Source: Neurospora tetraspora (Eukaryota > Ascomycota > Sordariomycetes > Sordariales > Sordariaceae). Taken from it: DNA of 64,000 nucleotides. The stretch covers positions 3,009,001-3,073,000 of the forward strand of contig NW_026944385.1 in assembly GCF_033439725.1 (NCBI RefSeq). Direction: 5' to 3'. The notes under the pieces were generated by a model. The model ran no database searches and was not told the origin of the DNA. It was given only the letters and a program-made list of their open reading frames with translations. The position numbers and the translations under genes are program-made. Shown here piece after piece: positions 1 to 10,796 of this stretch (position 1 is the stretch's first letter; each line of letters begins with the position of its first letter).

Positions 1-1916
1 GAGAGCTTTGAGATGGAAGAAGATCACCGAAGAGAGTGTCGCCCTGGGCCTCGTACCCCTGGAGCTAACCCTGGGTGATTTGAGGTGCTCGAGGTGTTCG
101 ATGTGCTCTGGGCGTGTCTGGCTCGATCGCCTGGGGTTGTCCGGCCGCCACGGGGACAAGCCGGTTCGGACGGAATTCGTGGTCGAATGATATCCAATTT
201 GGGAAGCTTGTTTGGCCGCCCAGTCACCCACAATCACCCAGTCTCCGTTCCGCTAGCGCAGCGGGCCGTTAACGTTACGTTGGCTTGGATGATCATGATT
301 TGGTTTTTGTTGCCATTCCGTCAAGGAGAAGGTGACGGTGAGGGTTTCCACGGTTTCCATAGAGACGACCCCGCATACGTTGCAAGCAATCAATGGGGTC
401 AGGGGTTCAAGGGCCACAGCGCCTGCCTGTTTGGTGGTTCTGGAGGTGGCCGGGCACAGGGATCACCGCCGTTCGGGAGCTCTTCCATGTTCCGCCTGCA
501 ACGGACCTGCAACCCCGCCCGCTTGTGTACAGTGTCGGGACTGGGCTGACGCTGCGAACCATGACGGCGTCGGCAGCCCACAGGAGGTCTGTTCCCGGTC
601 GGTAGACGGTAGAGTTCCGTGCCCGTCCATTGCCCGGGACACCCCGACTTACACCTCGATTTCGGTGTTCCGCCCCGAGATGCGCTTCCGGTTCGGCCAC
701 CGTACGCCGGCCCTGCAGTATGAAGATAAGTAATGCTCATGGTTGCTGGTCCCGCTCGAATCTGTTCCCCTTGACGGGAGCAGCCCTGGCGGGTACCTGA
801 ACGGCGCAATTTTACAATGCTGCCAATGGATTCCACTGTGTTACAAGCAATCCCGATGCAGGCGACCGAAAGCGTCATGGCGCCGTGCGTCTGCCCCGTC
901 CCTTGTCCGCCCACCGTTGACCGTTCATCTCCTCGTTCGGCATCATCATCCTCCCCGCTTCCGAGGCCCGGTGAAGGTCAGATCTGGTCGAGAAGATTGT
1001 GTTCATGATGGACGCAAAAACCGCAAGCGAGGAATAATAGGTATTTTCACTTGCGTTATGCAACCGCATCAGAGATCAGGTACTAGAGCTACTTGCTCCG
1101 AAGCCGAGTGCCTTCATACCTACCAACTGTGGCAGGCTGATGACTTTCCTCTTCTTGTCAGTCTGGGTTGAACGGTTTGTACATGCTTGGGCTCTTTCTG
1201 CTACTCAAGTCTCATCCACTGATTTTCTCTAGCGAACAATCGAGGTGTCATGGTAGCAGCTGACCAGTGGCTTTCCGGCTTCAGACATGTTTTCTTGGAA
1301 CATTCACGATGCTACTCTCAACACCAAGGAGTGTGCTTCAGGAGTGTCGCAAGACAGGGGTTTGCCCGTCTAAGCGACACCAATATGCGCTTACCCCTTG
1401 ATGTTAGAGCCGCGTTGACGACAGCCATGGTTCGTCTCGACCGTGTTCTCGGTGTTCGTGAGCCGTGCTGTTGTTCCCATCTCGGACATCAGATCGCTAT
1501 TACACTTCCGATCTGCCAATCAAAGTACATGGGTTCTGTTCTCAAACACACCTATGCTTCTTCCTACCTCATCATGCCACAATACCATCACCAGAGGAGC
1601 AATGAGGAGGCTGGCTCGGTTCCAGTGCGTTGCCGAGGGAAATGGGTTGCTTGGGTGAATACCCATTTCTGTCGTCCTCGAGCCATCAAGTGATGATCTG
1701 CTCTGCGACATTCCAAGTTTTGCTTGCTTAATGACCATCTTCCTCGCCTTTCGCAAAGGGTTCATGATTATATCGACATAGACAGGCTCTCGAGGCCCAA
1801 TAATTCTCTTCGTTCACCTGGCGTGTCATTTTTATCCATCATACCAATATTAATTTTCTTTCTATTGTTTGCGACTGGATTCGCCAGAAAGGGAGGTACA
1901 GAGATCGATTTCCAGC
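1..1916. other. Gene-free 5' flank, nothing recognised
   Basis: Several short open frames lie on both strands, but none resembles a known family and most lack an ATG. A hydrophobic stretch (SFLSIIPILIFFLLFATG) is readable at about 1826-1885 in a frame different from the downstream gene, with no ATG in that frame. It could be part of an unrecognised upstream signal-peptide exon of the membrane protein that follows, or chance. Confidence 0.4.
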
Positions 1917-3818
1917 ATGTCATCACCCAACAATCCCTCAGCAGCAAGGTCGTTTATCTTCACGACTACCGGAGGCAAACGATGTACAGCAATACTCAAA
2001 GTTGTCCAATCCAGCAATGTCCGAACGACCACGGACCGTAATCCTCGGTTGCCGGCGACAACGACGACAGCGGCAACGACAACGATAGAAGCGACAACAA
2101 GGGAGGAAAATCCGGTTCCAATCAACACCAATACGAGCCCCCTTCCGCCGCTTGAAGACAGTCTATTGCCCAGTTCAACGAGTACGACGAGCATACCGGC
2201 CGCAACATCCATCATAACTATCACGAGCACCTCTTCGCCTTTGTTCTTCACATCGTCACCGGGAGCTGAGGAGACTTCCACGGGCCAGGAGATTGAGACT
2301 TCATTGGGAGCAAGCATTGTCAAAGTAACAGCGTCAGAAATATTCCCGGATGTCGCGGTAGCAACGCCTTTTGCTAGCACAGTTGCAAGCCTCCAGCCAT
2401 CCTCGGCCAACAATGCAGTACAGTCCACGGAAACCCCGAGTATAATTCCCACTATAAGCTCAGTTCCAACCACCAACAACAGTGAAGCCGCGAAGGTGGC
2501 TGGAGGTGTGCTCAGTGGTCTTGTGGTTCTCAGTCTCATCGGACTCTTTCTCTGGCTGTGGAGACGACGAAGGTTGAACAAGAGAAGGAGCACCCTTTTG
2601 ACTCCTTTGGGTCCTGGTCCTGGTCCTGGTCCTGGTACAGACCTAAATGAAAAGACACCTTATATCATCAGTCGACGTAGCATTGGGCCAACACCGGTGT
2701 TCGTGAAGGCAAAAGCCGCTCTGGGTTACAACGTGAAGAAGATTCGAGAGTGCATTAGTCAAGCCTTTTCGGAACCCAGCATCCGGCTGTTATCGCCTTC
2801 AAACCGGCCGCAATCTAAGGGACTCCTCAACGCACACAGTCGAAACCCCTCGCTGGTTTCTACCAACGAGGCCGGAGGGACGAGGTCGGTGAAGGACAGC
2901 ATATCGAACTGGTGGTCTCGAATAACAGCCCATATACACATCAGCAAGCGACTACGCATTACTCGCAACGATGAGGTTGGGCAAGACAGATATTCCGATC
3001 CGGAAAACACAAGTGAAAGGAAGGCCAGACTCAAGTACCAACCCGACTTTCTGACGTTGATAGCCATGGATAATGGTGATCTCGACCGAGAACCCCAAGG
3101 ACAAGGACAGCAACATCTGAGCGTCACGCGCCAGGACAGTGGCAGTGGAAGCAGAGACAAAGTCCCTACAACACGACCACCGCACCTCGACGAGCGCGAC
3201 AACCCCTTCAGAGTCAACAACACACTCAGCCATATATCAGCCATACCAGCGCCCCTAGCCGCCGGTCTTGGTCATTCCGACAACAACCCTTTCAGCGACC
3301 CTCCTTATCCTATCCGAAACCTTCACAATAACAAGGTCACCACAATCTCCAGACCGCCAACAGTAACCACCTACCGCGCCGAGGACCGCCGCCGCCGGCA
3401 GTCACGGGGTCAATCCATCAGTGCGAACACTACCAACCCGAGTCAACAGCCCAGCACCCGCACCTACCGCGAGAGCATCGACTCGTTTACGACTCATCGG
3501 AATAAATTCCGCTCCGATCCTTTTGACCTTGAACGCCCTGAGCTTCTGGGCGGTGCTCCGCAAGCCACGGCAAGCCAAGGGATATCAGCAGCAGCAGCAG
3601 CAGCAGGTCCTAGTGTTAGACATCCACCCAGTGCTCATACTCGCCAGGAGAGCTTGGGCCGCTCGTCGAGGTACTCGTACTCGAGCGGGGTGGTTAGTTT
3701 GGATGATGAGTGGAGTGATCCGGGGCCGGATGTTGGTCCTGCTTCTGCTTCTGCTGGGACTGGGAGTACTGGTGGTTATGGGAGGGTGAGGGGGAAGATT
3801 GTGGGACGGGCGATGTAG
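1917..3818 (+). CDS. Ser/Thr-rich single-pass membrane protein, function unknown
   Basis: Single open exon of 633 codons from the first ATG in frame. Residues about 45-185 are rich in Ser/Thr (many TTT, STST runs), as in O-glycosylated cell-surface sensors. One strong membrane segment follows at about residues 194-216 (VAGGVLSGLVVLSLIGLFLW), then an RRRR stop-transfer motif, a GPGPGPGPG run and a long, polar, Ser/Arg-rich cytoplasmic tail with a poly-Ala stretch near residue 560. This layout (glycosylated ectodomain, one membrane span, disordered tail) is that of fungal Mid2/WSC-like or mucin-type sensors, but I see no WSC cysteine domain and no family match. The predicted N terminus has no signal peptide, which this topology normally needs, so a 5' exon may be missing. 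The gene is well supported as coding; its role is not known. Confidence 0.7.
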   Translation: MSSPNNPSAARSFIFTTTGGKRCTAILKVVQSSNVRTTTDRNPRLPATTTTAATTTIEATTREENPVPINTNTSPLPPLEDSLLPSSTSTTSIPAATSIITITSTSSPLFFTSSPGAEETSTGQEIETSLGASIVKVTASEIFPDVAVATPFASTVASLQPSSANNAVQSTETPSIIPTISSVPTTNNSEAAKVAGGVLSGLVVLSLIGLFLWLWRRRRLNKRRSTLLTPLGPGPGPGPGTDLNEKTPYIISRRSIGPTPVFVKAKAALGYNVKKIRECISQAFSEPSIRLLSPSNRPQSKGLLNAHSRNPSLVSTNEAGGTRSVKDSISNWWSRITAHIHISKRLRITRNDEVGQDRYSDPENTSERKARLKYQPDFLTLIAMDNGDLDREPQGQGQQHLSVTRQDSGSGSRDKVPTTRPPHLDERDNPFRVNNTLSHISAIPAPLAAGLGHSDNNPFSDPPYPIRNLHNNKVTTISRPPTVTTYRAEDRRRRQSRGQSISANTTNPSQQPSTRTYRESIDSFTTHRNKFRSDPFDLERPELLGGAPQATASQGISAAAAAAGPSVRHPPSAHTRQESLGRSSRYSYSSGVVSLDDEWSDPGPDVGPASASAGTGSTGGYGRVRGKIVGRAM

Positions 3819-4477
3819 GGACTGCGTGGTTAGCGTCCTGTGGAATTCCGACGGAATTGTTCTCTTGTACGTATGAATACATAGTCTTCATTTTGATTAT
3901 ACCGCCTCGGATAGTTTTCCCTGGTCTAAAACATCTCTGGCGTTAAAGTTTGGGCAGGTCTGGTCTGGGTTCCGAAACGTGGTGCTGCTACTACAGTTGG
4001 GGCATGTGTCCCTCAAACAACATTGGATACGTTCGGTGATATAGGATGAGAAATGATTAAGAACGAGTCGTGACAGTTATTACATGTATACATATATCTC
4101 TCTAAGGAGGAAATACCAAACAGTGTTGCTATTAGGTATCTACCATCACCGTCTGAAAGGTAGGTCCTGGAACAATGTTCTATCACACTTGGTCGCATGG
4201 CTTTTGCGCTCTGCCACTCTCGTTGTGGTCGTACAAGCTTGCATCGTTGCTCCCTGAGTACCTGATTTTCAGGAGTGTGGAAACAGGTCCATCCATGCAT
4301 GTTCCTAAAGCGACGATTCTAAAGAGGGATAAAAAAAAAAAAATTTGAAGATAAAAGAGCGAAAACACACGACAAATGCATACTGTGTGGTACCATGTGC
4401 CCAATGTGACTATATAAGTTCTAGTTCCGGAGACCATTCCCAACAACCTACTACGACAGCTGATTAACAGTTGTATA
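3819..4477. other. Intergenic spacer upstream of tRNA-Asp
   Basis: No coding signal recognised. It presumably holds the 3' UTR of the membrane protein and the upstream flank of the tRNA gene. Confidence 0.5.
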
Positions 4478-4570
4478 TCTTCCGTAGTATAGTGGTCAGT
4501 ATGTGAGCTTGTCAAGCTTGAACATCAGTTCGATTCGCTCGAGACCCGGGTTCAATTCCCGGCGGGAGAG
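4478..4570 (+). tRNA. tRNA-Asp (anticodon GTC) with 21-nt intron
   Basis: The acceptor stem pairs TCTTCCG (4478-4484) with CGGGAGA (4563-4569), followed by discriminator G. The A box reads TAGTATAGTGG from 4485 and the B box/T-loop is GGTTCAATTCC. The anticodon stem TGAGC (4504-4508) pairs with GCTCG (4537-4541) once an intron at 4515-4535 is removed after position 37. The loop then reads TTGTCAC with anticodon GTC, so it decodes aspartate codons. The intron start can also pair with the 5' anticodon strand, as expected for the pre-tRNA fold. Transcription is by RNA polymerase III with a T6 terminator just downstream. Confidence 0.93.
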
Positions 4571-4577
4571 ACCTTGA

Positions 4578-4583
4578 TTTTTT
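4578..4583 (+). terminator. Pol III T-run terminator of tRNA-Asp
   Basis: Six T residues start eight bases after the tRNA 3' end, and a second T7 run follows shortly after. This is a standard RNA polymerase III stop signal. Confidence 0.75.
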
Positions 4584-5049
4584 GCTTTTTTTCTCTCAAA
4601 CCTCCACCTACGTGTTGTGTTTTATTTGTTTGCTTTCTTTATTTAGCATTTCCTTTTTTTTTGTTCGTTTGTTCATCATAATCAGCTGTCGTTTCCCTTC
4701 TTCTCAGCTGTTTCTCATCAATAATTCAGATCGTAGGACTGACATTCACCGAAGTACATCTTTCGGCTTAATCACCAATTCATCTGCCTCACTTTGTATT
4801 TACGTACTTGCCTACGATTACCACACTGAAGTCACTTATCCACGTAGCTTCTACCGGTACAACGTGTTTAAACAGAAGGTGCTATCAACATAAACTCCCG
4901 TTGTCTATCTTCATTCAATGCAGCTAAGTCGTTAACTATGATAATCGTACCACACCTCTCGATAGTCACATCGAGCCCGTTACACTACTTCACTCTGCCA
5001 TAACCTCCTCTCCACCAATATGACATGAAACAGTTCATCTCATGACCAC
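4584..5049. other. Intergenic, 3' flank of cfp
   Basis: T-rich just after the tRNA; otherwise no recognisable feature. It should hold the 3' UTR of the minus-strand pyruvate decarboxylase gene. Confidence 0.5.
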
Positions 5050-6918
5050 TCACTGCTCATCCTCGATCCTGGAGTTGTTCTTCGCCGAGATTTCAGCTGT
5101 GAGCTTCAACGCTCGTGGCGCATCATCCTTCGGCATCCACAACTCTACAAATTGCAAACCTTTATACTCATTGAAGTCCTTGTCTTTGAGGAGCTTCTCC
5201 AGCTCATCCTTTGTCTTGATGACGAACTTCTGGGCATGGCCTTCCTTCGCGCCGAAGACCGCGGGGATATCAGTGTAGTTCCAGCGGATGATATCATTGT
5301 AATCCGCATCCATGCCGTGGATATAGCGTTCGATGGTGTAGCCTTCGTTGTAGATGAGGAAGCTTGAAGGTAACTCAGTCAGTTGAAGCTCGTAAAGCAA
5401 ACGTTAAACAAGATACGGGAAACGGAGACGGGAGCACTCACATGGTAACCCTCAGGTTATGCTTCAGCATAGTGCTGACTTCCTGACAAGTCAACTGGAA
5501 GCTACCATCACCCACGAACAAGATTGTTCGCCTATCTTGTTCCAGATCCTTCACTGCCAGTGCCGCACCCTGCGTAGCGCCTACCGACCAGCCGATACTC
5601 CCCCACAGTACCTGCGTCACGCCCATGACGCCCTTAGGGAACTTGCTTTCCCAGATACCAAAGTTGGATGTGCCCGTCTCGGTAACAACGACATCACCTT
5701 CCTGGAAGTACTCGCCGATTCTTGGCCAGAACCACGCCTGCGTGATGATCTGCGAGTCATCCTTGTTCTGAGCCACAGCGTTCTCGACCTGGGGAGAAGG
5801 TGTTATCGAGAGCTTGGACACGTCGATGCGCTCAGTGACCTTCCGGAGCACACCCCGCATTGAGACACCGGGGTATTCAGAATAGCGCACAGTGCAATGG
5901 TCGCTATGCAGATCGATGGTATTAAGTTGTGAGGTGTGGTACGAAAAGCCAGCAGTGTTGAAGTCACTCTTCATCGCGCCAATGGACAAAACCAGGTCAG
6001 AACCCTCGACGCGCTTAGCAACTTCGGGAAGAGACCCGATGCCAGCATAGACGCCACCGTAGTGCTCGGACGTCTCGTCAAAGGCACCCTTGCCCATGGG
6101 AGTAACAAACACCGGAAGCTTGGTCTTCTCAATGAGCTTGTTGACTTCTTCAGTGACTCTATGACGGATTGCGCATGCGTCAACAAGAACCACCGGATTC
6201 TTGGCTCCATGGAGATATTTGAGGACCACATCGACGACATAGTCCTCTCTGTCGGGATCATTCTCCGGCTCGGAGAGATCAATCTCTGTGTCCAATCTAG
6301 CGCCCTCGATCTTCTTCTCAACCATATCGGTAGGTAGCCAGATGTACACTGGCCGACTGCGGATCCAGCACTCCCGGATCGCATGGTCAATCTGGGAGGC
6401 GATCTCACTAGGTTTTACCAGCTTGGCAACGTCGCAGGAGATATGTTCGCTCATGTTGGCAAAGACGTGGAAGTCGCCGTTGCCGAGGGTATGGTGTAGG
6501 AGCATGCCATTGCGCTGGGAGATGGTCGAAGGGCAGCCAACGATGTGGACGATAGGGACGTGCTCGGAGTAAGCACCGGCGACACCGTTGATGGCGGATA
6601 GTTCGCCAACACCGAAGGTGGTTACGAGGGCAGAGATACCCTTGGCACGGGCGTAGCCGTCGGCGGCATAGGCTATAATCGTCTGATATCAGCGATTGTG
6701 CTTGTGGGAATAGAGAAGTAGACATACTCACCAGCATTGAGCTCGTTCACGCTACCAACCCATTTCAAACCGGCCTTGGGAACGTAGTCGAGAGCAACCA
6801 GGTTAAAGTCTCCTGGCAGGCCGTGGACTGAGCGGATGCCGATTTGATGCAATCTTCTAAAGAGATACTCGGCCACTGACACGGGCTTCTGCAAACTCTG
6901 TGTCCGGATGTCTGACAT
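5050..6918 (-). CDS. cfp: Pyruvate decarboxylase (cytoplasmic filament protein type)
   Basis: Thiamine-diphosphate enzyme that converts pyruvate to acetaldehyde and CO2 in the cytosol, the first committed step of ethanol fermentation. In Neurospora this protein (CFP, P59Nc) also assembles into cytoplasmic filaments. Three exons: 6732-6918, 5442-6672 and 5050-5362, giving 576 residues, normal for the family. Introns use GTGAGT donors with TAG and AAG acceptors. Visible catalytic residues match the yeast enzyme: Asp37 in GLPGDFN, Glu59 in VNELNA (the ThDP-activating glutamate), His122-His123 in LLHHTLG, and the ThDP motif GDGS at 450-453 with Asn478 and Glu484 in YNEGYTIE. One of the two usual asparagines of the ThDP motif is Tyr477 here. 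The antisense strand also shows open frames, explained by strong codon bias. Exon structure is firm; the symbol follows Neurospora usage. Confidence 0.96.
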
Positions 6919-7863
6919 TTTTTGGTTGGGTTATGTGGAAGTTCTCGTGTATCTCGTGTGTTGCGGTAGGTTGTCAGATCCGGCCTGGCTTGTTTGCAAT
7001 GTATTGTTGGGGTATATCGTGAGTCTTGTGTCGAATAGGATGGTGTGTGTAGGTGTAGGTGTCAGAGCAGCAGGATATAAGGGCAGCGAGAAGCGATGTT
7101 TAGTATGTGGAAGTTGAAGGTAAAGAGCTTGTTGGAGCTGTTTCTGTTGTTTATGAGGGGGGAGCATCGACTAGGTAAGTATGACAAGACGCATTGTCGA
7201 TCGACGGGTCGGAAGGGCCCGGATACCACAGGGAGAGCCATGGTTCGTCCTTTCCACCGCAGCGCTGTCGGTATGAGTTGAGTGTCGGCGATAGCTGCTT
7301 CCTGTGATGTCATGGATTTGGTTGAAGTTGGTGGTGGGGTGAAGTATAAGTAGGTACATGCCGCTAGGTGGAGCTGCAGGTACGAGCAAGTAGTCTGAAA
7401 GGTACCTCTAGCTCCGCTACGTAGTACCTATCTCAATCATCTTCGACCCCTCATCCCTTTTACGACGGGATGTTAGCTCGCATTTAGACCTTCCACTTCG
7501 TAGTGTACAAGTTGCCCGAATGTCCTTGCAATGTTCATCCATCCCATACCGTCGCAAGTGTCGTTCCATCGCACTAGAAGCCTCTTATCCCTTTTCGCGT
7601 TTTTGTCACTCTTTCCAATTCACTGTGCTGACCGGGTAACCTGAGCTTGAGTAGAGATCCATACCATTGCGGTTATGATATGTAAGAGAAGGGGATATAG
7701 ACTGGAGATACTTATGCAGAAAAGATACAACGCCAATGCTCCTTGCCATGCTGCGTATGCAAAAACACCATCGCCACCGCCATCTAAGAGCCAAATGTTT
7801 GTTGTGTACAACACTCCCTCACAGGGCTGAGATTTCTCGGGTCCCTGTGGATGCTGTCGGGGA
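6919..7863. other. cfp upstream region and erv1 3' flank
   Basis: About 945 bases between two minus-strand genes. It should contain the cfp promoter and 5' leader, with T/C-rich stretches on the minus strand and a TTATATCC element near 7073-7080 on that strand, and the erv1 3' UTR. Only short shadow frames are present; no gene recognised. Confidence 0.5.
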
Positions 7864-8536
7864 TTAATCACAGCTTCCATCCTTCCACCCAGTCCTCCAC
7901 CTCTCCTGCCACTTGGAGCAGTCAAACGTTGGCTTGCCCAACTTCCTGTTGACTTCGTTGTGCGCCTCACAAAGCCAATTTCCGAACTCGTCCCTGCTAC
8001 CCGTTTTCGGTTCTTCTTTCTTGATATATTGTTGGAAATCTTCGGCGCATACCCAGCAAGGGTACAGCTTTGCGAACAAGCCCATGAAGGACTTCAGATC
8101 GTTTTTTTCGGTTGGAGTCGGAGCGGGAGGGTAGGTTGCGGCGATCGAGTGGAGAAGAGTCCAGGTGCTCCGCCCGAGAGTCTCAACGTCGGCCGGGCAG
8201 TCTGTTCTCCTCTGCGGTAGGGTTGTGGTTGACGATGTAGCTGCCGACGCAATCGTAGAAGAAGGCGCGGTCGAGGAGGCATCGGGGTTGGTCTTTAGGG
8301 TGGCCTTGGCCTGGGACGCCCAGGCACCGAAGGAGGTGCAAGAACGGCAACTAGAGACTCTTCTTTAGCAACATGGTATGGACTCTGAGCTAAGTCTTCC
8401 ATGTGAGAACCTACGGCTTTCCGTCCTTGCCCAGAACAACACCCTTGGGCAACTTCTTGGGGGGCTCTGTTGCGGTGCCATCTACCGGAGCCGTCGCTGT
8501 TGCTCCGGTTTGGGCAGGGTCATTGTCTGTAACCAT
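7864..8536 (-). CDS. erv1: FAD-linked sulfhydryl oxidase ERV1
   Basis: Mitochondrial intermembrane-space flavoenzyme that reoxidises Mia40 in the disulfide relay and passes electrons to cytochrome c or oxygen. Its activity is linked to import of small Cys-rich proteins and to cytosolic Fe-S assembly. Two exons, 8415-8536 and 7864-8350, give 202 residues. The intron has a GTAGGT donor and CTAG acceptor and sits immediately before the N-terminal shuttle pair Cys42-Arg-Ser-Cys45. The Erv/ALR core includes WTLLHSIAATYP, the active-site Cys139-Trp-Val-Cys142 (YPCWVC), the FAD-binding CEAHNEVN (168-175) and the structural pair Cys168/Cys185. A Ser/Thr/Ala linker (about 60-95) separates the shuttle arm from the core. 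The gene is divergent from hem4 with 369 bases between start codons. Confidence 0.95.
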
Positions 8537-8905
8537 TGTTAAACGTATCTGCAGGTAGCGGATGAGCGGTAGTTTCGAGGTTCAACGGTTGCAGGTGTGA
8601 ATGCTTCCTTCGAGCCACTCAGGTATGTTTTTGTCTCTTGCGCCTCGAGGATTAGAAATCAACCGAACAGCATCGAACGGCGACTTGAACCGTACAACCC
8701 GGACGCCGTGATCCTTGTTCTCCGCTTATCGATAAACCATTGCCGCCATGCCGGCGCGCCCGGCCGGCAATAGTGGGGCGGCTCTTGCCGGTCGCGGGCC
8801 CCACCCCGTGACTACACATACGTAGTGAGAGGTACCGGTAGACCAGACGAAAGCTTCCCTCCTGCCCTTGCTCTGTGTGTCATTCCGTGGGAAGAAAAAG
8901 TCAAC
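8537..8905. promoter_or_regulatory. Shared divergent promoter region of erv1 and hem4
   Basis: The 369 bases between two start codons on opposite strands must hold both 5' leaders and promoters. A GC-rich core with palindromic GGCGCGCC and CCGGCCGG-type motifs lies at about 8750-8800. I recognise no specific transcription-factor site with confidence. Confidence 0.55.
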
Positions 8906-9870
8906 ATGTCACAAAAGACGCCCGTTTTCCTGCTGAAGACAAAATCGACCCCTGGGGATTCGTACCAGGAGCAGTTCTCTTCTGAGACGGATGGCTTCAA
9001 CTTCGAGCCCTTCTTTGTCCCCGTCCTCGAACATCGATTCAAGGACGAGGGCTTAGCTACGGTGCGCAACCTTCTCAAGACGAAAGCTATAGGAACTGGT
9101 TCCGACTGTGCCTATGGAGGTATTGTCTTCACCTCCCAACGCGCCGTTGAAGCCTTCACCCACCTCGTCCAAGAAGTAACAGGTAAGACGTACTGCATCC
9201 ATTTCGAAAGGCCAAACCTCATAACAGCTGTGTAGGCGATGACAGATGGCCCCATCTCCAAGATATCCCTGTTTATAGCGTCGGCCCTGCGACAACGCGC
9301 ACGTTGAAGGCAGTTCCCCAACAACCACCGCTCCAAGTCTTTGGTGAGCATACTGGCAACGGTGAAACATTGGCACCCTACATCATCGAGCACTATGGCG
9401 AATGGTATAAGGACAGGTCCACCAAGCCGCCGCTGTTGTTTCTTGTTGGCGAGCAAAGACGGGATATCATTCCCAGGAAGTTGATGGACCCTGCTCTACC
9501 ATCGGACAAGTTCATTCGCATCGATGAGGTTGTCGTCTATGGTACCGGTGTTATGGAATCCTTTCAAGAAGATTTCACAAAGCTTCTCAAAGAGACCGAA
9601 GACCACCCTGCTAGATGGGTGGTGGTGTTCTCCCCAAGCGGCTGCGACGGCATGCTTAGTGCCCTGGGATGGTTGAACGAGAGCAGCGGCAGAGTGGGAG
9701 ACGACTTCCGCCAGGAGGACCGTAAGACGTACATTGCTACCATCGGGCCGACAACTCGCCTTCATCTTGTCAAGAACTTTGGCTATGAGCCTGATGTCTG
9801 CGCGGAGCAACCCAGCCCGGAAGGGGTTTGGGAGGGCATCAGTAGGTTTTGGAACGAATCAAAGAAATAA
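8906..9870 (+). CDS. hem4: Uroporphyrinogen-III synthase
   Basis: Cytosolic enzyme of heme and siroheme biosynthesis that closes hydroxymethylbilane to uroporphyrinogen III with inversion of ring D. Two exons, 8906-9182 and 9236-9870, give 303 residues. The 53-nt intron has a GTAAGA donor and TAG acceptor and splits a Gly codon. The sequence shows the bilobed HemD fold: start of domain 1 (VFLLKTKSTP), the GGIVFTSQRAVEAF segment, PVYSVGPATTRTL at the domain link, and a C-terminal IGPTTRLHLVKNFGYEPDV motif typical of the family. The start at MSQKTP is the first ATG in frame after the stop-free leader and matches family length. It is divergent from erv1; both products feed heme/mitochondrial redox functions. 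Confidence 0.94.
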
Positions 9871-10796
9871 ACCTGGGCCATCTAGCGGTTAGGTTCAAAG
9901 CCATCCATACCACAGCAGGGTGAAAGATATCTTACTGCAGGGACAAAAGACAACCGTGGGCTACCTGCCCCGCAGGCTACACAAGTGGAACGCCCGCTGA
10001 CAACACTAACAGACATTCAAACGTAGAGGTACCTGGACATTAAGCAAGCATGACCCCGCACATGTTTCCCCCACACATAGAGCGCTGTACACTCAATACA
10101 AGTGTGATACTGTAATAACATACATATCAGTCCTTAAAAGTTTGTTAGCGCGGTTTTTGTGACAGGGGTCTGCAAAACTTCACAGAAAAACAACGGGACA
10201 ACCACATTCAAAACGGAAAATTGGATAAAGTGTATAAAGCCTCCAAAACGCATCTGGTTGATACCAACTTCTTGCATGAAATGTGGTGGAATGGTGGTTG
10301 AGTTGCGAAGAGTGCGTAGTGAAGTCCCGCGCTAACGAACTTTCCAGGACTGATGTGTAGTACGGGGTACCTGACATTGCTAGTGTAGAGCACAACCCTA
10401 CACGGAAAGCAACGTCAACCCTTCTCGCAAGGTTCTCACACGGAAGCTTCCATGCGTCGTCATTCACAACACAAGCCATCGCCGAGGGGGTCGATATAAG
10501 AGCTTGACGCACGTTACGGCACTACACGCAAACAGTCGACAGATAAATCACCATTCTATCTCACTCACAGCCCGCCGAGACTGATATTCATGCAGTAAAT
10601 CTTGGAACATCTGTCAAGCTTGGCTTTCGCCAGTTCATCCCTGCCGTCCATCAACCTATCTTCAACTCATGTACATCTTCTCTACCGCACCTACCTTACC
10701 TAGGTAATCGATAATCCGTAATCTGCCTATTCGTACACTACCCTCGATATAAGCCTTTGAAAGATTTGGGTGTCGGATCATTGGAAACCTGAAGCC
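9871..10796. other. Intergenic region between hem4 and the TLDc gene
   Basis: About 926 bases with no recognisable gene. The part nearest 10797 is C/T-rich and probably the promoter and leader of the next gene. Confidence 0.5.

Noticed and set aside
1862-2593. 243-codon minus-strand frame with Val/Leu-rich content
   Set aside because: It is the reverse of the Ser/Thr-rich ectodomain; ACN/TCN codons read as valine and glycine on the other strand.
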